Shown: one piece after another, positions 44,208 to 54,300 of the stretch
How positions within the stretch are numbered: the first letter of the stretch is position 1
Layout: every line of letters starts with the position of its first letter
Assembly (NCBI GenBank): GCA_002441545.1
Contig: DJWL01000005.1
Location: 1-64,000, forward strand
Source: Flavobacteriaceae bacterium UBA6231
GTDB taxonomy: Bacteria; Bacteroidota; Bacteroidia; Flavobacteriales; Flavobacteriaceae
Direction of reading: 5' to 3'
DNA length: 64,000 nucleotides
Program-made: the position numbers and the translations under genes
The notes under the pieces: model-generated
Database searches by the model: none
The model's input: only the letters and a program-made list of their open reading frames with translations
Told to the model about the DNA's origin: nothing

Positions 44208-45041
44208 TTAATGTTCTAAAAAGTCTATAAGATGCTTTCTATATTTATAATAATCATTATGCTCTAACACCGCTTTTCGTGTTCTGGGCCGTTCAAAATC
44301 AATATTTAAAATATCACCGATTTTAGCTTTAGGCCCACTAGTCATCATCACCACACGATCTGCTAAAAAGATAGCTTCATCAACATCATGCGTGATCATA
44401 ACAGCTGTAATTTTTTCTTTGTTCCAAATTTCAATTAGAATGTCTTGAAGTTCACCCCTTGTCAATGAATCCAACATCCCGAAAGGTTCATCCAACAGCA
44501 ATACTTTTGGTTTTATGGCAAACGCTCTGGCTATACCAACCCGTTGTTGCATACCTTGAGAAAGCTCGGTAGCCTTTTTATTGAAGGCATCCTCAAGACC
44601 TACTTTTTGAAGATAATACTTAGCTATGTCTGTTCGTTGCGCTTTGGTAGCATGTGGAAATACTTGATTGACTCCTAACATTACATTTTGAAGTGATGTC
44701 ATCCACGGCATTAAACTGGGTGATTGAAAAATAACACCTCTATCTGGTCCAGGTCCTTTAATATGATGTCCTAAAACTGCTATATTTCCACCAGAAATTG
44801 GATTTAATCCAGCTATCATGGACAACATGGTGGTTTTTCCACAACCAGAGTGACCAATAATAGTTACAAACTCTTCTTTCATGATTTGAAGATTTAAATC
44901 TTCTAATACAACATGATCACCTTTGGGGGTTGGGTACACTTTTTTAAGTTTAGACAAATCCAACATTACATCGGAAGAGTACACAATACCGTTTTCTATA
45001 TCGAAATGCCTATATTTTTGATCTATAATTGTACTGCTCAT
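44208..45041 (-). CDS. Nitrate ABC transporter ATPase (NrtD-like)
   Basis: The protein has 277 residues. Walker A is IGHSGCGKTTMLSMIAGLNP, the signature ELSQGMQQRVGIARAFAIKP, and Walker B VLLLDEPFGMLDSLTRGELQ. The opening DLSKLKKVYPTPKGDHVVLE and the end DILNIDFERPRTRKAVLEH fit NrtD/TauB. Cyanobacterial NrtC has a fused sensor domain; this one does not. It forms the transporter with the next two genes. Confidence 0.92.
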   Translation of the reverse strand: MSSTIIDQKYRHFDIENGIVYSSDVMLDLSKLKKVYPTPKGDHVVLEDLNLQIMKEEFVTIIGHSGCGKTTMLSMIAGLNPISGGNIAVLGHHIKGPGPDRGVIFQSPSLMPWMTSLQNVMLGVNQVFPHATKAQRTDIAKYYLQKVGLEDAFNKKATELSQGMQQRVGIARAFAIKPKVLLLDEPFGMLDSLTRGELQDILIEIWNKEKITAVMITHDVDEAIFLADRVVMMTSGPKAKIGDILNIDFERPRTRKAVLEHNDYYKYRKHLIDFLEH

Positions 45042-45056
45042 CCTTTTGTTTTTATG

Positions 45057-45902
45057 TTAAAATTGACTTACAAAGCTTTTCGGACTTAAATCTGGCAAAA
45101 CGTATTCTTCTTGTACATCAGATTTACGCTCATTACCTATATCCATCAAATATTCAATGATGGCGTTACGTGTCTTTTTAAAGTTAGGATTATCATTTAA
45201 TGCTGTTTTATCTCTTGGGCGTTCAATGTCAATCTTGAATTCTGGTCCCAAAGTGGCTTTAGGTCCTGGACGTAACGGTATAATTCTATCAGCCATATAA
45301 ATGCCCTCATCTACATCATTGGTAATCAATAATGCGGTACGTTTATCTTTTCCCAAAATGTTTAATATTTCATCTTGTAAATTGCCTCGTGTTAAAGCAT
45401 CAAGCGCCCCTAAAGGTTCATCCATAATGATCATTTCAGGTTTCATTGCCAAGGCTCTGGCTACAGCAACACGTTGCCGCATGCCTCCAGACAATTCCTT
45501 AGGGCGTTTATTTATGGCGGGTGTTAAGTTTACCATTTCCACATAGTCTGCAACAATGGCATGTAATTCTGATTTTATTTTCTTTGGAAATGCTTCTTTC
45601 ACAGCCATATAGATGTTTTGTCCTACTGTTAACCATGGGAGTAATGAATAATTCTGAAAAATAACCCCACGCTCATGGCTTGTCCCAACAACAGGTTCTC
45701 CTTTAAACAAGACCTCGCCTTTAGTTGGTTCCAACAATCCGTTTATAAGATTAACCAGTGTGGTTTTTCCACTTCCCGTAAATCCAACAATAGCAACAAA
45801 CTCACCTTCTTTAATGGTTAGATTAATATTGGAAAGCACCTGTGCAGTTGTCTCTCCTTGTCCGTAAGTTTTGTAGATATTTTTTAATTCTAAATATGCC
45901 AT
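45057..45902 (-). CDS. Nitrate ABC transporter ATPase (NrtC/NrtD-like)
   Basis: The protein has 281 residues. Walker A is [20 protein letters not shown], the signature [20 protein letters not shown], and Walker [41 protein letters not shown] matches the NrtC/D consensus. It is a second, non-identical ATPase, so the importer is likely a heterodimeric pair as in NrtCD. No C-terminal binding-protein domain is present. Confidence 0.92.
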   Translation of the reverse strand: MAYLELKNIYKTYGQGETTAQVLSNINLTIKEGEFVAIVGFTGSGKTTLVNLINGLLEPTKGEVLFKGEPVVGTSHERGVIFQNYSLLPWLTVGQNIYMAVKEAFPKKIKSELHAIVADYVEMVNLTPAINKRPKELSGGMRQRVAVARALAMKPEMIIMDEPLGALDALTRGNLQDEILNILGKDKRTALLITNDVDEGIYMADRIIPLRPGPKATLGPEFKIDIERPRDKTALNDNPNFKKTRNAIIEYLMDIGNERKSDVQEEYVLPDLSPKSFVSQF

Positions 45903-46058
45903 CTCTATATGTTGATTTGTTTATTCGTTGATTTGTTAACTGTTTGGTTCGTCATTGCGAATGAAATGAAGTAATCCTTTTAATCTTATGAGATAACCAC
46001 ATCCCTACTCTACTCGTTATGACGGTGACTCCTTAGTATTTAAACAAATCCACATATA

Positions 46059-47168
46059 TTATATTCCATCATTTTTGTTGAACGATATCATCTTTTGAAT
46101 GGTCAACATAATTCTATCAAGCAAAAATCCTATGAGACCAATCACAAACATGGCAACAATTATTTTTGAATTAGAATCCACAGCTCCATTTTGAAATTCT
46201 TCCCAAACAAAAGACCCCAAGCCTGGACTTTGTGCCAATAATTCTATGGCAATCAAAACCATCCACGCTACAGATAAGGTGATTCTCAACCCCGTAAAAA
46301 TCAATGGCAGGGACGAGGGTAATATCACTTTGAATACCTTTTGAACTGGACCAAGTTTTAAAACTTTTGCCACATTGATGTAATCTTTATCTACTGAGGA
46401 CACACCCATTGCTGTATTGACCAAAGTGGCCCACATAGAACAAAGCCCTACACTTATAAAGGAAATTATAAAAGAACTATCTCCGCTAGAGTCTTTGTTA
46501 AGCGTTTTTACAATCATGAAAACCAACAACAACCAAACAACAGGAGATACAGGCTTAAAAATTTGTATAATCCAGTTTACCGAACTTCTCAACGTTTTGC
46601 TCAATCCAATAACAATTCCAATAGGAACAGCTATAAAGAGCGCCAACAAAAATCCTGCAAAAACCGTTTTCAAACTTGTAAGTATTTGGTCTACAAATGA
46701 TGGTCTACCCGTATAAACAATTGGAGCTTCTCCATTGGCTATACGTTTTACGTTAAGCGCTGCTGTTTTTTCTTTAAAAGCTTGTTTATCTGCACTAATG
46801 GCATAATGATCTGCAAGCAACATTTTGTATGACTCCCAAACTTGCGCAGGAGATGGCAAGGTATTTGGCTGACAAGAAATATCTCCCGAAGCAATACAAG
46901 TTCTTACTTTCTCTGCCTCTGTTGGACCTTGCTCTACCAAAGCCTTGTATATTCTATGTTCAGCTTCAATATTGTAAAGACTTTTAGAACCTAAATACCA
47001 TAAACCGAAGAATAAAAAGATGGAAGCAAGAGGCACTATCACTTTTCGTAAGAAGTTTTTAAAGTCTTCTTTCTCAAGCTTCCCAGTGAACATGTTTTTT
47101 ACTGTTCCTAAAAACCCTGCTAAACCTATAAACTTGGTTACTTTTCCTAATGTCATACTTTGCTTCAT
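46059..47168 (-). CDS. nrtB: Nitrate ABC transporter permease (NrtB-like)
   Basis: The protein has 369 residues. It has an N-terminal extension with one helix (~42-63) and a soluble part (~70-155), then the permease domain (~160-360) with helices and the EAA loop VAKVLKLGPVQKVFKVILPS. FTGLRITLSVAWMVLIAIEL is the typical SsuC/NrtB segment. The extension is longer than in most NrtB proteins and carries two Cys (RTCIASGDISCQP). Confidence 0.9.
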   Translation of the reverse strand: MKQSMTLGKVTKFIGLAGFLGTVKNMFTGKLEKEDFKNFLRKVIVPLASIFLFFGLWYLGSKSLYNIEAEHRIYKALVEQGPTEAEKVRTCIASGDISCQPNTLPSPAQVWESYKMLLADHYAISADKQAFKEKTAALNVKRIANGEAPIVYTGRPSFVDQILTSLKTVFAGFLLALFIAVPIGIVIGLSKTLRSSVNWIIQIFKPVSPVVWLLLVFMIVKTLNKDSSGDSSFIISFISVGLCSMWATLVNTAMGVSSVDKDYINVAKVLKLGPVQKVFKVILPSSLPLIFTGLRITLSVAWMVLIAIELLAQSPGLGSFVWEEFQNGAVDSNSKIIVAMFVIGLIGFLLDRIMLTIQKMISFNKNDGI

Positions 47169-47195
47169 TTTTTTTGAAATTTGAATTTTATTTGT

Positions 47196-48569
47196 TTATT
47201 TATCCTTGTTTCCTATTTTGAAACTGTTGATATAACCAATTGGATCTTTAGCATCGTACTTTGTACCATCAATAAAGTCAACTGTAGCTGGTTTATAACC
47301 ATCTGTTTTTGGAACATCAGTAGCTGGAATTTTACCTTCCTTAACCAACCTATCTGCCGCTTTTTTCCAAATATCTGGACGATAAATGTTTTTAATGGTT
47401 TTTTCATACCAATCAGCTGGCTTAGCTTCTGGAATTTGCCCCCATCTGCGCATTTGGGTCAAGAACCAAATACCATCAGAATAGAACGGATAGGTTGCAT
47501 TGTACTTGTAGAATACGTTAAAATCTGGCAAGTCACGTTTATCACCTTTTTCAAATTCAAACGTACCTGTCATGGAATTTGCCAGAACAGCTTCGTCTGC
47601 ACCAACATATTGTGACATGGATAATATTTTAACTGCCTCTGCCCTGTTCCCCGGTTCATCCAACCATTTTCCAGCTCTAATCAATGCTTTTGTAACAGCT
47701 ACAGCCGTATTTGGATATTGCTCAATAAACTTTTTAGTCATTACAAATACTTTCTCTGGATTGTTTTTCCAAATTTCGTAGTTGGTAACCACAGGAACTC
47801 CTATACCTTTAAATACGGCTTGTTGGTTCCATGGTTCTCCCACACAGTATCCATAAATAGTTCCAGCTTCAAGGGTCGCTGGCATTTGTGGTGGAGGTGT
47901 TACAGATAATAACACTTGCGCATCAATTTGACCTTGAACATTATCGGCAGTGTACATACCTGGATTGATTCCTGCTGCAGCTAACCAATATCTTATTTCA
48001 TAATTATGTGTAGACACAGGAAATACCATACCCATTTTAAATGGTTTACCAGCATTTTTATATTCATTAATTACAGGTTTTAAAGCATCTGCTTTTATAG
48101 GATGTATTGGTTTACCATCAACATCTTTTGGAACATTAGCTTTCATTTTAGACCAAACGTCATTAGATACGGTAATACCATTTCCGTTTAAGTCCATTGA
48201 AAAAGCAGTAACCAACTCGGCTTGCCTACCAAAACCAGCTCCTGCAGCAATTGGTTGACCTGCCAACATGTGAGATCCATCTAATTGTCCGTCAATAACA
48301 CGGTCTAAAACGTTTTTCCAGTTGGATTGAGCTTCTACAGAAACAAACAATCCTTCATCTTCAAAAAATCCTTTTTCTTTTGCTATCGCTAATGGAGCCA
48401 TATCTGTTAATTTGATAAAACCAAAGGTTAACTGAGGCTTTTCAATAGTTAATTTAGTTTCTGCAACAGGTACAGTTGCTGCTTCTTTTTTCTTCTCTTT
48501 TCCGCCACAAGAAAATAGCACTACAGAAAGAGAAAAAAGTAATGATGCTTTTGTAATTAGTGATTTCAT
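47196..48569 (-). CDS. nrtA: Nitrate ABC transporter substrate-binding lipoprotein (NrtA-like)
   Basis: The protein has 457 residues with a lipoprotein signal ([20 protein letters not shown]). The NrtA/SsuA-like binding domain contains [55 protein letters not shown] and [20 protein letters not shown], residues that contact nitrate in the NrtA fold. It heads the operon to the porin, with the shared inverted repeat in its promoter. Confidence 0.93.
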   Translation of the reverse strand: MKSLITKASLLFSLSVVLFSCGGKEKKKEAATVPVAETKLTIEKPQLTFGFIKLTDMAPLAIAKEKGFFEDEGLFVSVEAQSNWKNVLDRVIDGQLDGSHMLAGQPIAAGAGFGRQAELVTAFSMDLNGNGITVSNDVWSKMKANVPKDVDGKPIHPIKADALKPVINEYKNAGKPFKMGMVFPVSTHNYEIRYWLAAAGINPGMYTADNVQGQIDAQVLLSVTPPPQMPATLEAGTIYGYCVGEPWNQQAVFKGIGVPVVTNYEIWKNNPEKVFVMTKKFIEQYPNTAVAVTKALIRAGKWLDEPGNRAEAVKILSMSQYVGADEAVLANSMTGTFEFEKGDKRDLPDFNVFYKYNATYPFYSDGIWFLTQMRRWGQIPEAKPADWYEKTIKNIYRPDIWKKAADRLVKEGKIPATDVPKTDGYKPATVDFIDGTKYDAKDPIGYINSFKIGNKDK

Positions 48570-48586
48570 ATTTAAGTATTTTTTAA

Positions 48587-48607
48587 TTAATATAAGTATT
48601 AATACTT
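48587..48607 (-). promoter_or_regulatory. nrtA promoter with nitrate-cluster operator
   Basis: AAGTA-TTAA-TACTT (48594-48607) is the core of an 18-bp perfect palindrome, ATAAGTATTAATACTTAT. On the minus strand its last T is also the first base of the -7-like box TATATTAA (48594 to 48587), placing the predicted transcript start 13 nt before the ATG. A TTTG -33 box lies upstream (minus strand, 48619 to 48616). Confidence 0.7.
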
Positions 48608-48790
48608 ATTTTTAACAAATATATAAGTAGTTTTAAAAATATTCCATGATTAACTACATATAAAAACATCTTTTTACACCACAAAAAAACATGCCAAAAA
48701 ACATGTTTTAAACATATAGTTCTGATAGACAAACATTTGATCATTACTTATTATTTAAATCAAGAGTACGTAATCAAAAAAATCTATAAA

Positions 48791-48812
48791 AAAACCACCG
48801 AAAACGGTGGTT
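48791..48812 (-). terminator. Terminator of the Crp/Fnr gene
   Basis: AACCACCG (48793-48800) and CGGTGGTT (48805-48812) form perfect 8-bp arms around AAAA. On the minus strand a run of seven T follows. Confidence 0.88.
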
Positions 48813-48844
48813 ATTAAAAAAACATATAACTTTTTAAAAAATTA

Positions 48845-49627
48845 TCAACTTCCTAGGAAATAATGATGCTCCTCTATTTCTTGTTTAAGTAATTTTTCGT
48901 TTAATATTCCTATTCTTTTGCCATTTGCTATAATAAGCTCTTCTTTTTTTAACACCGAAAACACACGTATTACCTGCTCTTCGGTTGTACCTGCAAAATC
49001 GGCATATTCCTTTCTGCTCAGGATTAAATCTAAGTAATTATTTTTTTGATTGAATTTTCTATTAATATACAATAAGGTATCAACAACTCGTTCCCTTACA
49101 GTCATTTGAGACAAAGACTTTACTTTTGATTCGCTCCTATTAAGCTCGTTAGCATAAAACAGCATCAGATCATAGGTAAACTCAGGATGCTTCAGCAACA
49201 TCTCTTGAAGCACATCTTTTGAAAAATAGCACAATACTGTATCCTCTAAAGCAATGGCACCTATGGAATAATATTCCTCCGTTCCAAATCCGCGGTGGCC
49301 AATAATCTCTCCTGATTTTGCAAAACGCACAATCTGTTCTCTTCCATTTATTCCAGTTCTGAATACTTTTACCTTACCTCTTAACACGAAGAAAAGTCCA
49401 TTAACAGGAGCGCCTTCAATTATAAACTGCTGACCTTTTTTACATTTAATTTCGCTTTTCTTGTCTAAAAAACTTGATGCTCTTTCTGGATTAAAATTTC
49501 GTTTAATTAAGCAGTCGTAATTCTCACAAACAGCACATAACATCCCATAAATAGGTTTCTTCCTTGATTTATCATGAAGTGTTTTAACTGCCGACATTTG
49601 TTTAAAGTCTATGATTGCATTTTTCAA
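48845..49627 (-). CDS. Crp/Fnr-family regulator with FNR-like cysteines
   Basis: The protein has 260 residues. The cyclic-nucleotide-like effector domain (~50-140) contains CKKGQQFIIEGAPVNGLFFV, a linker helix follows, and the DNA-binding domain (~165-250) ends with the helix-turn-helix ADFAGTTEEQVIRVFSVLKK. An N-terminal Cys group, C31-x2-C34-x4-C39, plus C133 in TVLCYFSKDVL, resembles the four cluster ligands of FNR. In the recognition helix E217 and R221 match FNR E209 and R213, but Ile220 replaces the FNR Ser212. The promoter puts the transcript start almost at the ATG; Met11 (49597) is an alternative start. It sits inside the nitrate cluster, so it likely regulates it. Confidence 0.88.
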   Translation of the reverse strand: MKNAIIDFKQMSAVKTLHDKSRKKPIYGMLCAVCENYDCLIKRNFNPERASSFLDKKSEIKCKKGQQFIIEGAPVNGLFFVLRGKVKVFRTGINGREQIVRFAKSGEIIGHRGFGTEEYYSIGAIALEDTVLCYFSKDVLQEMLLKHPEFTYDLMLFYANELNRSESKVKSLSQMTVRERVVDTLLYINRKFNQKNNYLDLILSRKEYADFAGTTEEQVIRVFSVLKKEELIIANGKRIGILNEKLLKQEIEEHHYFLGS

Positions 49628-49632
49628 TTAAA

Positions 49633-49653
49633 CAAATATAAGTATTATTACTT
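49633..49653 (-). promoter_or_regulatory. Crp/Fnr gene promoter with nitrate-cluster operator
   Basis: AAGTA-TTAT-TACTT (49640-49653) with the -7 box TATATTTG (minus strand, 49640 to 49633) in the same register as at nirB, narK and nrtA. The gene could be autoregulated. Confidence 0.7.
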
Positions 49654-49824
49654 AATTTTAAATATAAAATACTTATTTTTTATATAATAAACCAATCTAG
49701 GAATGTGAACTCGCGAAAATTGCTATCACACAAATCAACATCTAGTAATTTCAATTAAATCTAAAGTTCATGATATTGGCTAACTTTAAAGGATTAAATA
49801 ATGTTATTGAAAATAAATAGCATC

Positions 49825-51255
49825 CTACTTAACAAATATTTTTTTTTCAAAACTGTTTTTTGGAGATTCGCAGAGTGAACATAAATAATCTTTGGGAAGG
49901 TTTTCAAAAGAAGTATTAGGGTCAATATTTTGGGTTATATCTCCATACATTTCACTGTAAATGGTTAAACACTCTTTACATTGGTAAACTTCTTCTTCTA
50001 TAGTATCAATTACCGACATAGAACTACTTAAGTCTTCTCGTTCTGTTCCTAATTCCTCAAAATATAATTGACTCAATTCCATTAGCAAACTTGGCAATTC
50101 CATTTTATCTACATCTTGAACATGCATTATGTATTCACGTGTATTAGGATCAAAATTTTTGGCATACAACAAATTATAGGTATCTCTAATTTTAAAGTCA
50201 CTCAATCCTTTTGGCAAAGCGTTTTTTTCAATAACGATGGATGTAAAATAATAGGCCTTTCTGGTATAATCTGTTATACCAAACGTTAGCCCATAAGTAC
50301 TAATATCATTCTTGTCAAAATTAGTCACAAGGAATTTTTTTAATTTGATAGCATCTTTATTGGCAACTGGCAAATGCCAATTTAGTTCCAACATAGAGTG
50401 ACGTACATTGATACCATGTTTTCCTAAAAATTTTTCCCAAAGTAATTTTGACTTCATTGGAATTCCTTTTACAATGAATGACTTCCATGGGGTGATGGAT
50501 ATCTTCCCTATCTTGTTATCAGAACACATCTCACACATCGACTTTAAAAAAGACAAATCATACTTATTATTTCGCCAATACAATCCTAACCAGTATTTAT
50601 CAACCCCAATACGGTTCATGCCTTCGTAATAAGGAAATGGATAAAAAGGCACTTCAAGTGGTTTATCTATTGTTCTGTTATTCGTTTCTATAGCATCTGT
50701 TACCAACTCAAAAATCATATCAATGGTTTCTGGATCTTCCTTTAAAATAGCCTCGATAGCCATGGCCACTTTATCTAAATCCCAGCTGTAGATAAGCGCT
50801 GGATACATTTGGGTTTTTTCCCATTCTGGAAGCCTAACATATAAATACCAGTAATCTTCATAATCTGAAGCAATGAAGTTTAAGTGTCCAGTAAATAAAG
50901 GTACTAACCGTTGTTTAGAATCGGTAATATTAACTTTTAACTTAGGTTGTTTTCTAAACTGTTCCAGAATATATAAATACCTATCGCTGGTAAGCCAAGA
51001 AGTGCTCGGGAAAATATCTGCCGAAACATAAGATGATACAATATTCTCATATCCAACAGTGTTAGATTCTACAATTTGTAGTTTATCAAACCCGTTCAGT
51101 TTTTTTTGGTCAATCACCTTGGGAAATAAAATATCCTGCCTAGAACCAAAGGAAATGGTTTTTAATCCTAAACCTTCTGCCACCTCGCAAATGTATTTCA
51201 ATTCTCCTGGTGATAATACTCCACCATTGACTATAATTCTATTAAGATCTTTCAT
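49825..51255 (-). CDS. Rubredoxin protein with siroheme-free nitrite/sulfite-reductase-like half-domains
   Basis: The protein has 476 residues. The N-terminus (~8-50) reads IVNGGVLSPGELKYICEVAE and FGSRQDILFP, and ~225-265 reads DLSFLKSMCEMCSDNKIGKI then SITPWKSFIVKGI. Both look like the ferredoxin-like half-domains of nitrite/sulfite reductases. No C-x5-C...C-x3-C cluster occurs, so siroheme and 4Fe-4S are not expected. The C-terminus is a rubredoxin: C426-x2-C429 and C459-x2-C462 with NLPKDYLC. The start is 88 bp after the nitrate reductase stop, in one operon. An electron carrier to nitrate reductase is my inference. Confidence 0.7.
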   Translation of the reverse strand: MKDLNRIIVNGGVLSPGELKYICEVAEGLGLKTISFGSRQDILFPKVIDQKKLNGFDKLQIVESNTVGYENIVSSYVSADIFPSTSWLTSDRYLYILEQFRKQPKLKVNITDSKQRLVPLFTGHLNFIASDYEDYWYLYVRLPEWEKTQMYPALIYSWDLDKVAMAIEAILKEDPETIDMIFELVTDAIETNNRTIDKPLEVPFYPFPYYEGMNRIGVDKYWLGLYWRNNKYDLSFLKSMCEMCSDNKIGKISITPWKSFIVKGIPMKSKLLWEKFLGKHGINVRHSMLELNWHLPVANKDAIKLKKFLVTNFDKNDISTYGLTFGITDYTRKAYYFTSIVIEKNALPKGLSDFKIRDTYNLLYAKNFDPNTREYIMHVQDVDKMELPSLLMELSQLYFEELGTEREDLSSSMSVIDTIEEEVYQCKECLTIYSEMYGDITQNIDPNTSFENLPKDYLCSLCESPKNSFEKKIFVK

Positions 51256-51343
51256 CTGTTTAAATTTATTTGTTTTTCAATAGTCAGATGGAATGCCCTT
51301 TTTGAACATTTTGGTTGTTTTGCAAAACTTGTTAATGGGCATT

Positions 51344-54300
51344 TCATGATGCCAATACGTTTGTGTTATTGAGTATTTCACGAACTTCTGTTTTACAGCT
51401 ACCACAGCCCAAGCCAGCTCCAGTTTTATTACAAAGCTCGGTAAAATTGTCACAACCATTTTCAATAGCTTCTTTAATATTGCCGGCCCCAACTTGACTG
51501 CATGAACAAACCAATTTACCAATAACAGGCTTATCATTAGAAGCACCACGCAATAAGGTATTACGCTTATCAGCCATTTCAATTTTGCTTTCAATCATGG
51601 TTTTAAATTCAGCAAATTCATTTTTATCTCCCATTAAAACAGCCCCTACCAACAAATCGTCTTTAACGATGCATTTTTTATAATACCGCTTAGAAATATC
51701 CGTGAATATCACTTCCTGATAACTATCATCATTTTCAGGCACATTGATTTCTCCAATGCTACATAAATTAAGGTCGTTAAACTTTAAAATGTTCATTAAT
51801 ACTGAACCATTGTAGGCACAACTTACATCTCCAGCTATAAAGTTAGCCAAAATATTTGCCTGCTCTTCAGCTGCTGATGTTATCCCGAACAACTGATTAT
51901 TGAACTCTGCAATTTCACCAATGGCGAAAATATCGGGGTGTGATGATTGTAAATGCTGATTTACCTTTACACCACGACTGCAAATAATGCGATTTTCCTT
52001 AGCTATTTCTATATTGGGCACGGTTCCAATAGCATACACAATAGCATTGGCCATAATGAGTTTTCCACTTTTTAGATTGATATTAAGCTCCCCTGTATCG
52101 GCATCATCAAAAACGGTACTTACTTCATTATCAAAATAAATTTGAATACCTCGCTCTTGTACATCCAAAGCCAACAATTTACTGGACACTTTGTCCAATT
52201 GTCGTTCCATAAGTCTTGACGCACGCTGCACAATGGTTATTTTTACGCTTTTTTGCTTTAAGGCAGCTGCTAATTCCAAGCCTAACAATCCACCGCCAAC
52301 AATAACAACGTGCTGTTGTTCTGGCGGTAAATTTGTGCTATCTAAATACGCCTTAAACCTATCAGCATCACTTTTATTTCGCATGGTAAACCTTCCAGGC
52401 AAATCAATATTCACATCTTTAGGAATAAAGGCCCTACTTCCTGTAGCCAATATAAGTTTGTCAAAGGTATAATCATCTCCAATATTATCGGTGATTGTTT
52501 TATTTTCTGAATCAATTTTTGTTATAAAACTTTCAGGGTGGATCTTGATATTTAGTTTTTTCAGCTCTTTTTCCTTAATTTTTAAAAGTTGCTCCCATGT
52601 TAGTTCTTCTGTAACATATTCTGGTAATAAAACCCTATTATAAAAAAGATTGGGCTCTTTTGAAAACACATGGATTTCATCCTCTTCATTAAATTCCCTA
52701 TAATTTTGAACAAACCTAAAGGCGGCTGCCCCGGCACCTACAATAATGATTTTCTCAAATGGTTTTTTATACTTTGTGACTGAAACGGCAGTAAATTTAA
52801 AATCCGGTTCTTTTGATTGGGGATCAACCATGTTATGCGTTAAATTATTGGCTCGATTTAAATCGCTCTTTAATTGTTTGCCCCAATGCATCGGTAAAAA
52901 AACAACACCTTTTCTTATGTTTTCTGTCACATTTGCCCTTACCCGTACGGTGCCATGGATACTTTTTATTTCGGTAATGTCGCCATTTTTTATTTTGCAC
53001 AAAAAGGCATCTATTGGATTTATTTCCAAAACAGGTTTGGGATAATGCGTTTTTAATCGAGACACCTTTCCTGTTTTGGTCATGGTGTGCCATTGGTCCC
53101 TTACACGTCCCGTTGTTAAAATCAAAGGGAAATCCATACTAGGTTTTATGGACCGGTTATCTATATGGCTTGGCACATTAAAAACCGCCTTTTGTGATGG
53201 CGTATAGAATTTTTTATCTTCAAAAAGCCTTGGTGTTCCAGAATGCCTGTATTCAGGAACTGGCCATTGAAATGTTCCTTCATTCTTTAATCTATCATAA
53301 TTTAAAAACGAAATATCCATATTGGTTCCTTTGGTCATGGAACAATATTCACTATAAATTTCTTCAGTACTATTGTAATTGAACCCTCTAAAACCCATTT
53401 TTTGAGCAAACTCACAAAGTATTTCTACATCTGCTTTTGCTTCGCCTGGAGGGTTTATCTCTTTCGGTAAATAGGAAATTCTGCGTTCGGAATTTGTCAT
53501 GGTTCCTTCTTTCTCCAACCATCCTGCAGCAGGAAGCACTAAATCTGCATACTCTACAGTATCAGATTTAAATGAAATATCTTGAACCACCACAAATTTA
53601 GCGTTTTTCATGGCTTTTTCTATGCTATGGGTATTTGGCATACTCACCAATGGATTAGTACAAATAATCCAGACAGCCTTAAGTTTTCCTTTTTCAAGGG
53701 CATCAAACATTTCAGTAGCTGTATAACCCGCTTTATCAGAAATTTTATCTACACCCCAAAACTGAGCAACTTCACGACGATGTTCTTCATTAAAAAGATC
53801 TTTATGAACTGCTAATAAATTTGCCATGCCTCCTACTTCTCTACCTCCCATAGCATTAGGCTGCCCTGTAAGCGAAAATGGTCCTGAACCCGGTTTACCA
53901 ATATGCCCCGTTAAAAGTGATAAATTTAACAATGCAAAATTTTTATTGGTTCCTATGGCACTCTGATTAAGCCCCATAGCCCACATACTTATAAACCCTT
54001 TTGACAACCCAATAATAGTAGCCGCTTTCCGTATGTCATCTTCTGAAACCCCACATAATTTTGAAGCTTCTTTTATGGATTTAGAAAATATTTGCTCTTT
54101 ATATTTATTAAAGTCTTCTGTATGGTTCTTTATGAAATTTTCATCCGCCAAACCACGCTCAAAAATACGCCTTCCAATCGCGTTATAAAGAATAACATCG
54201 GTTCCAGGAATCAATTGCAAATGCAAATCTGCAAAGTTTGCCGTATCGGTTTTTCGTGGATCTACTACTATTATTTTTACATCTGGATTTTGTTCTTTAT

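Noticed and set aside
47181..47615. A 144-codon plus-strand frame opposite nrtA
   Set aside because: It is antisense to a clear gene and its composition is that of a reverse-frame shadow.
51277..51594. A 105-codon frame overlapping the nitrate reductase 3' end
   Set aside because: It is a shadow of the BFD-domain coding region in another frame and resembles no family.
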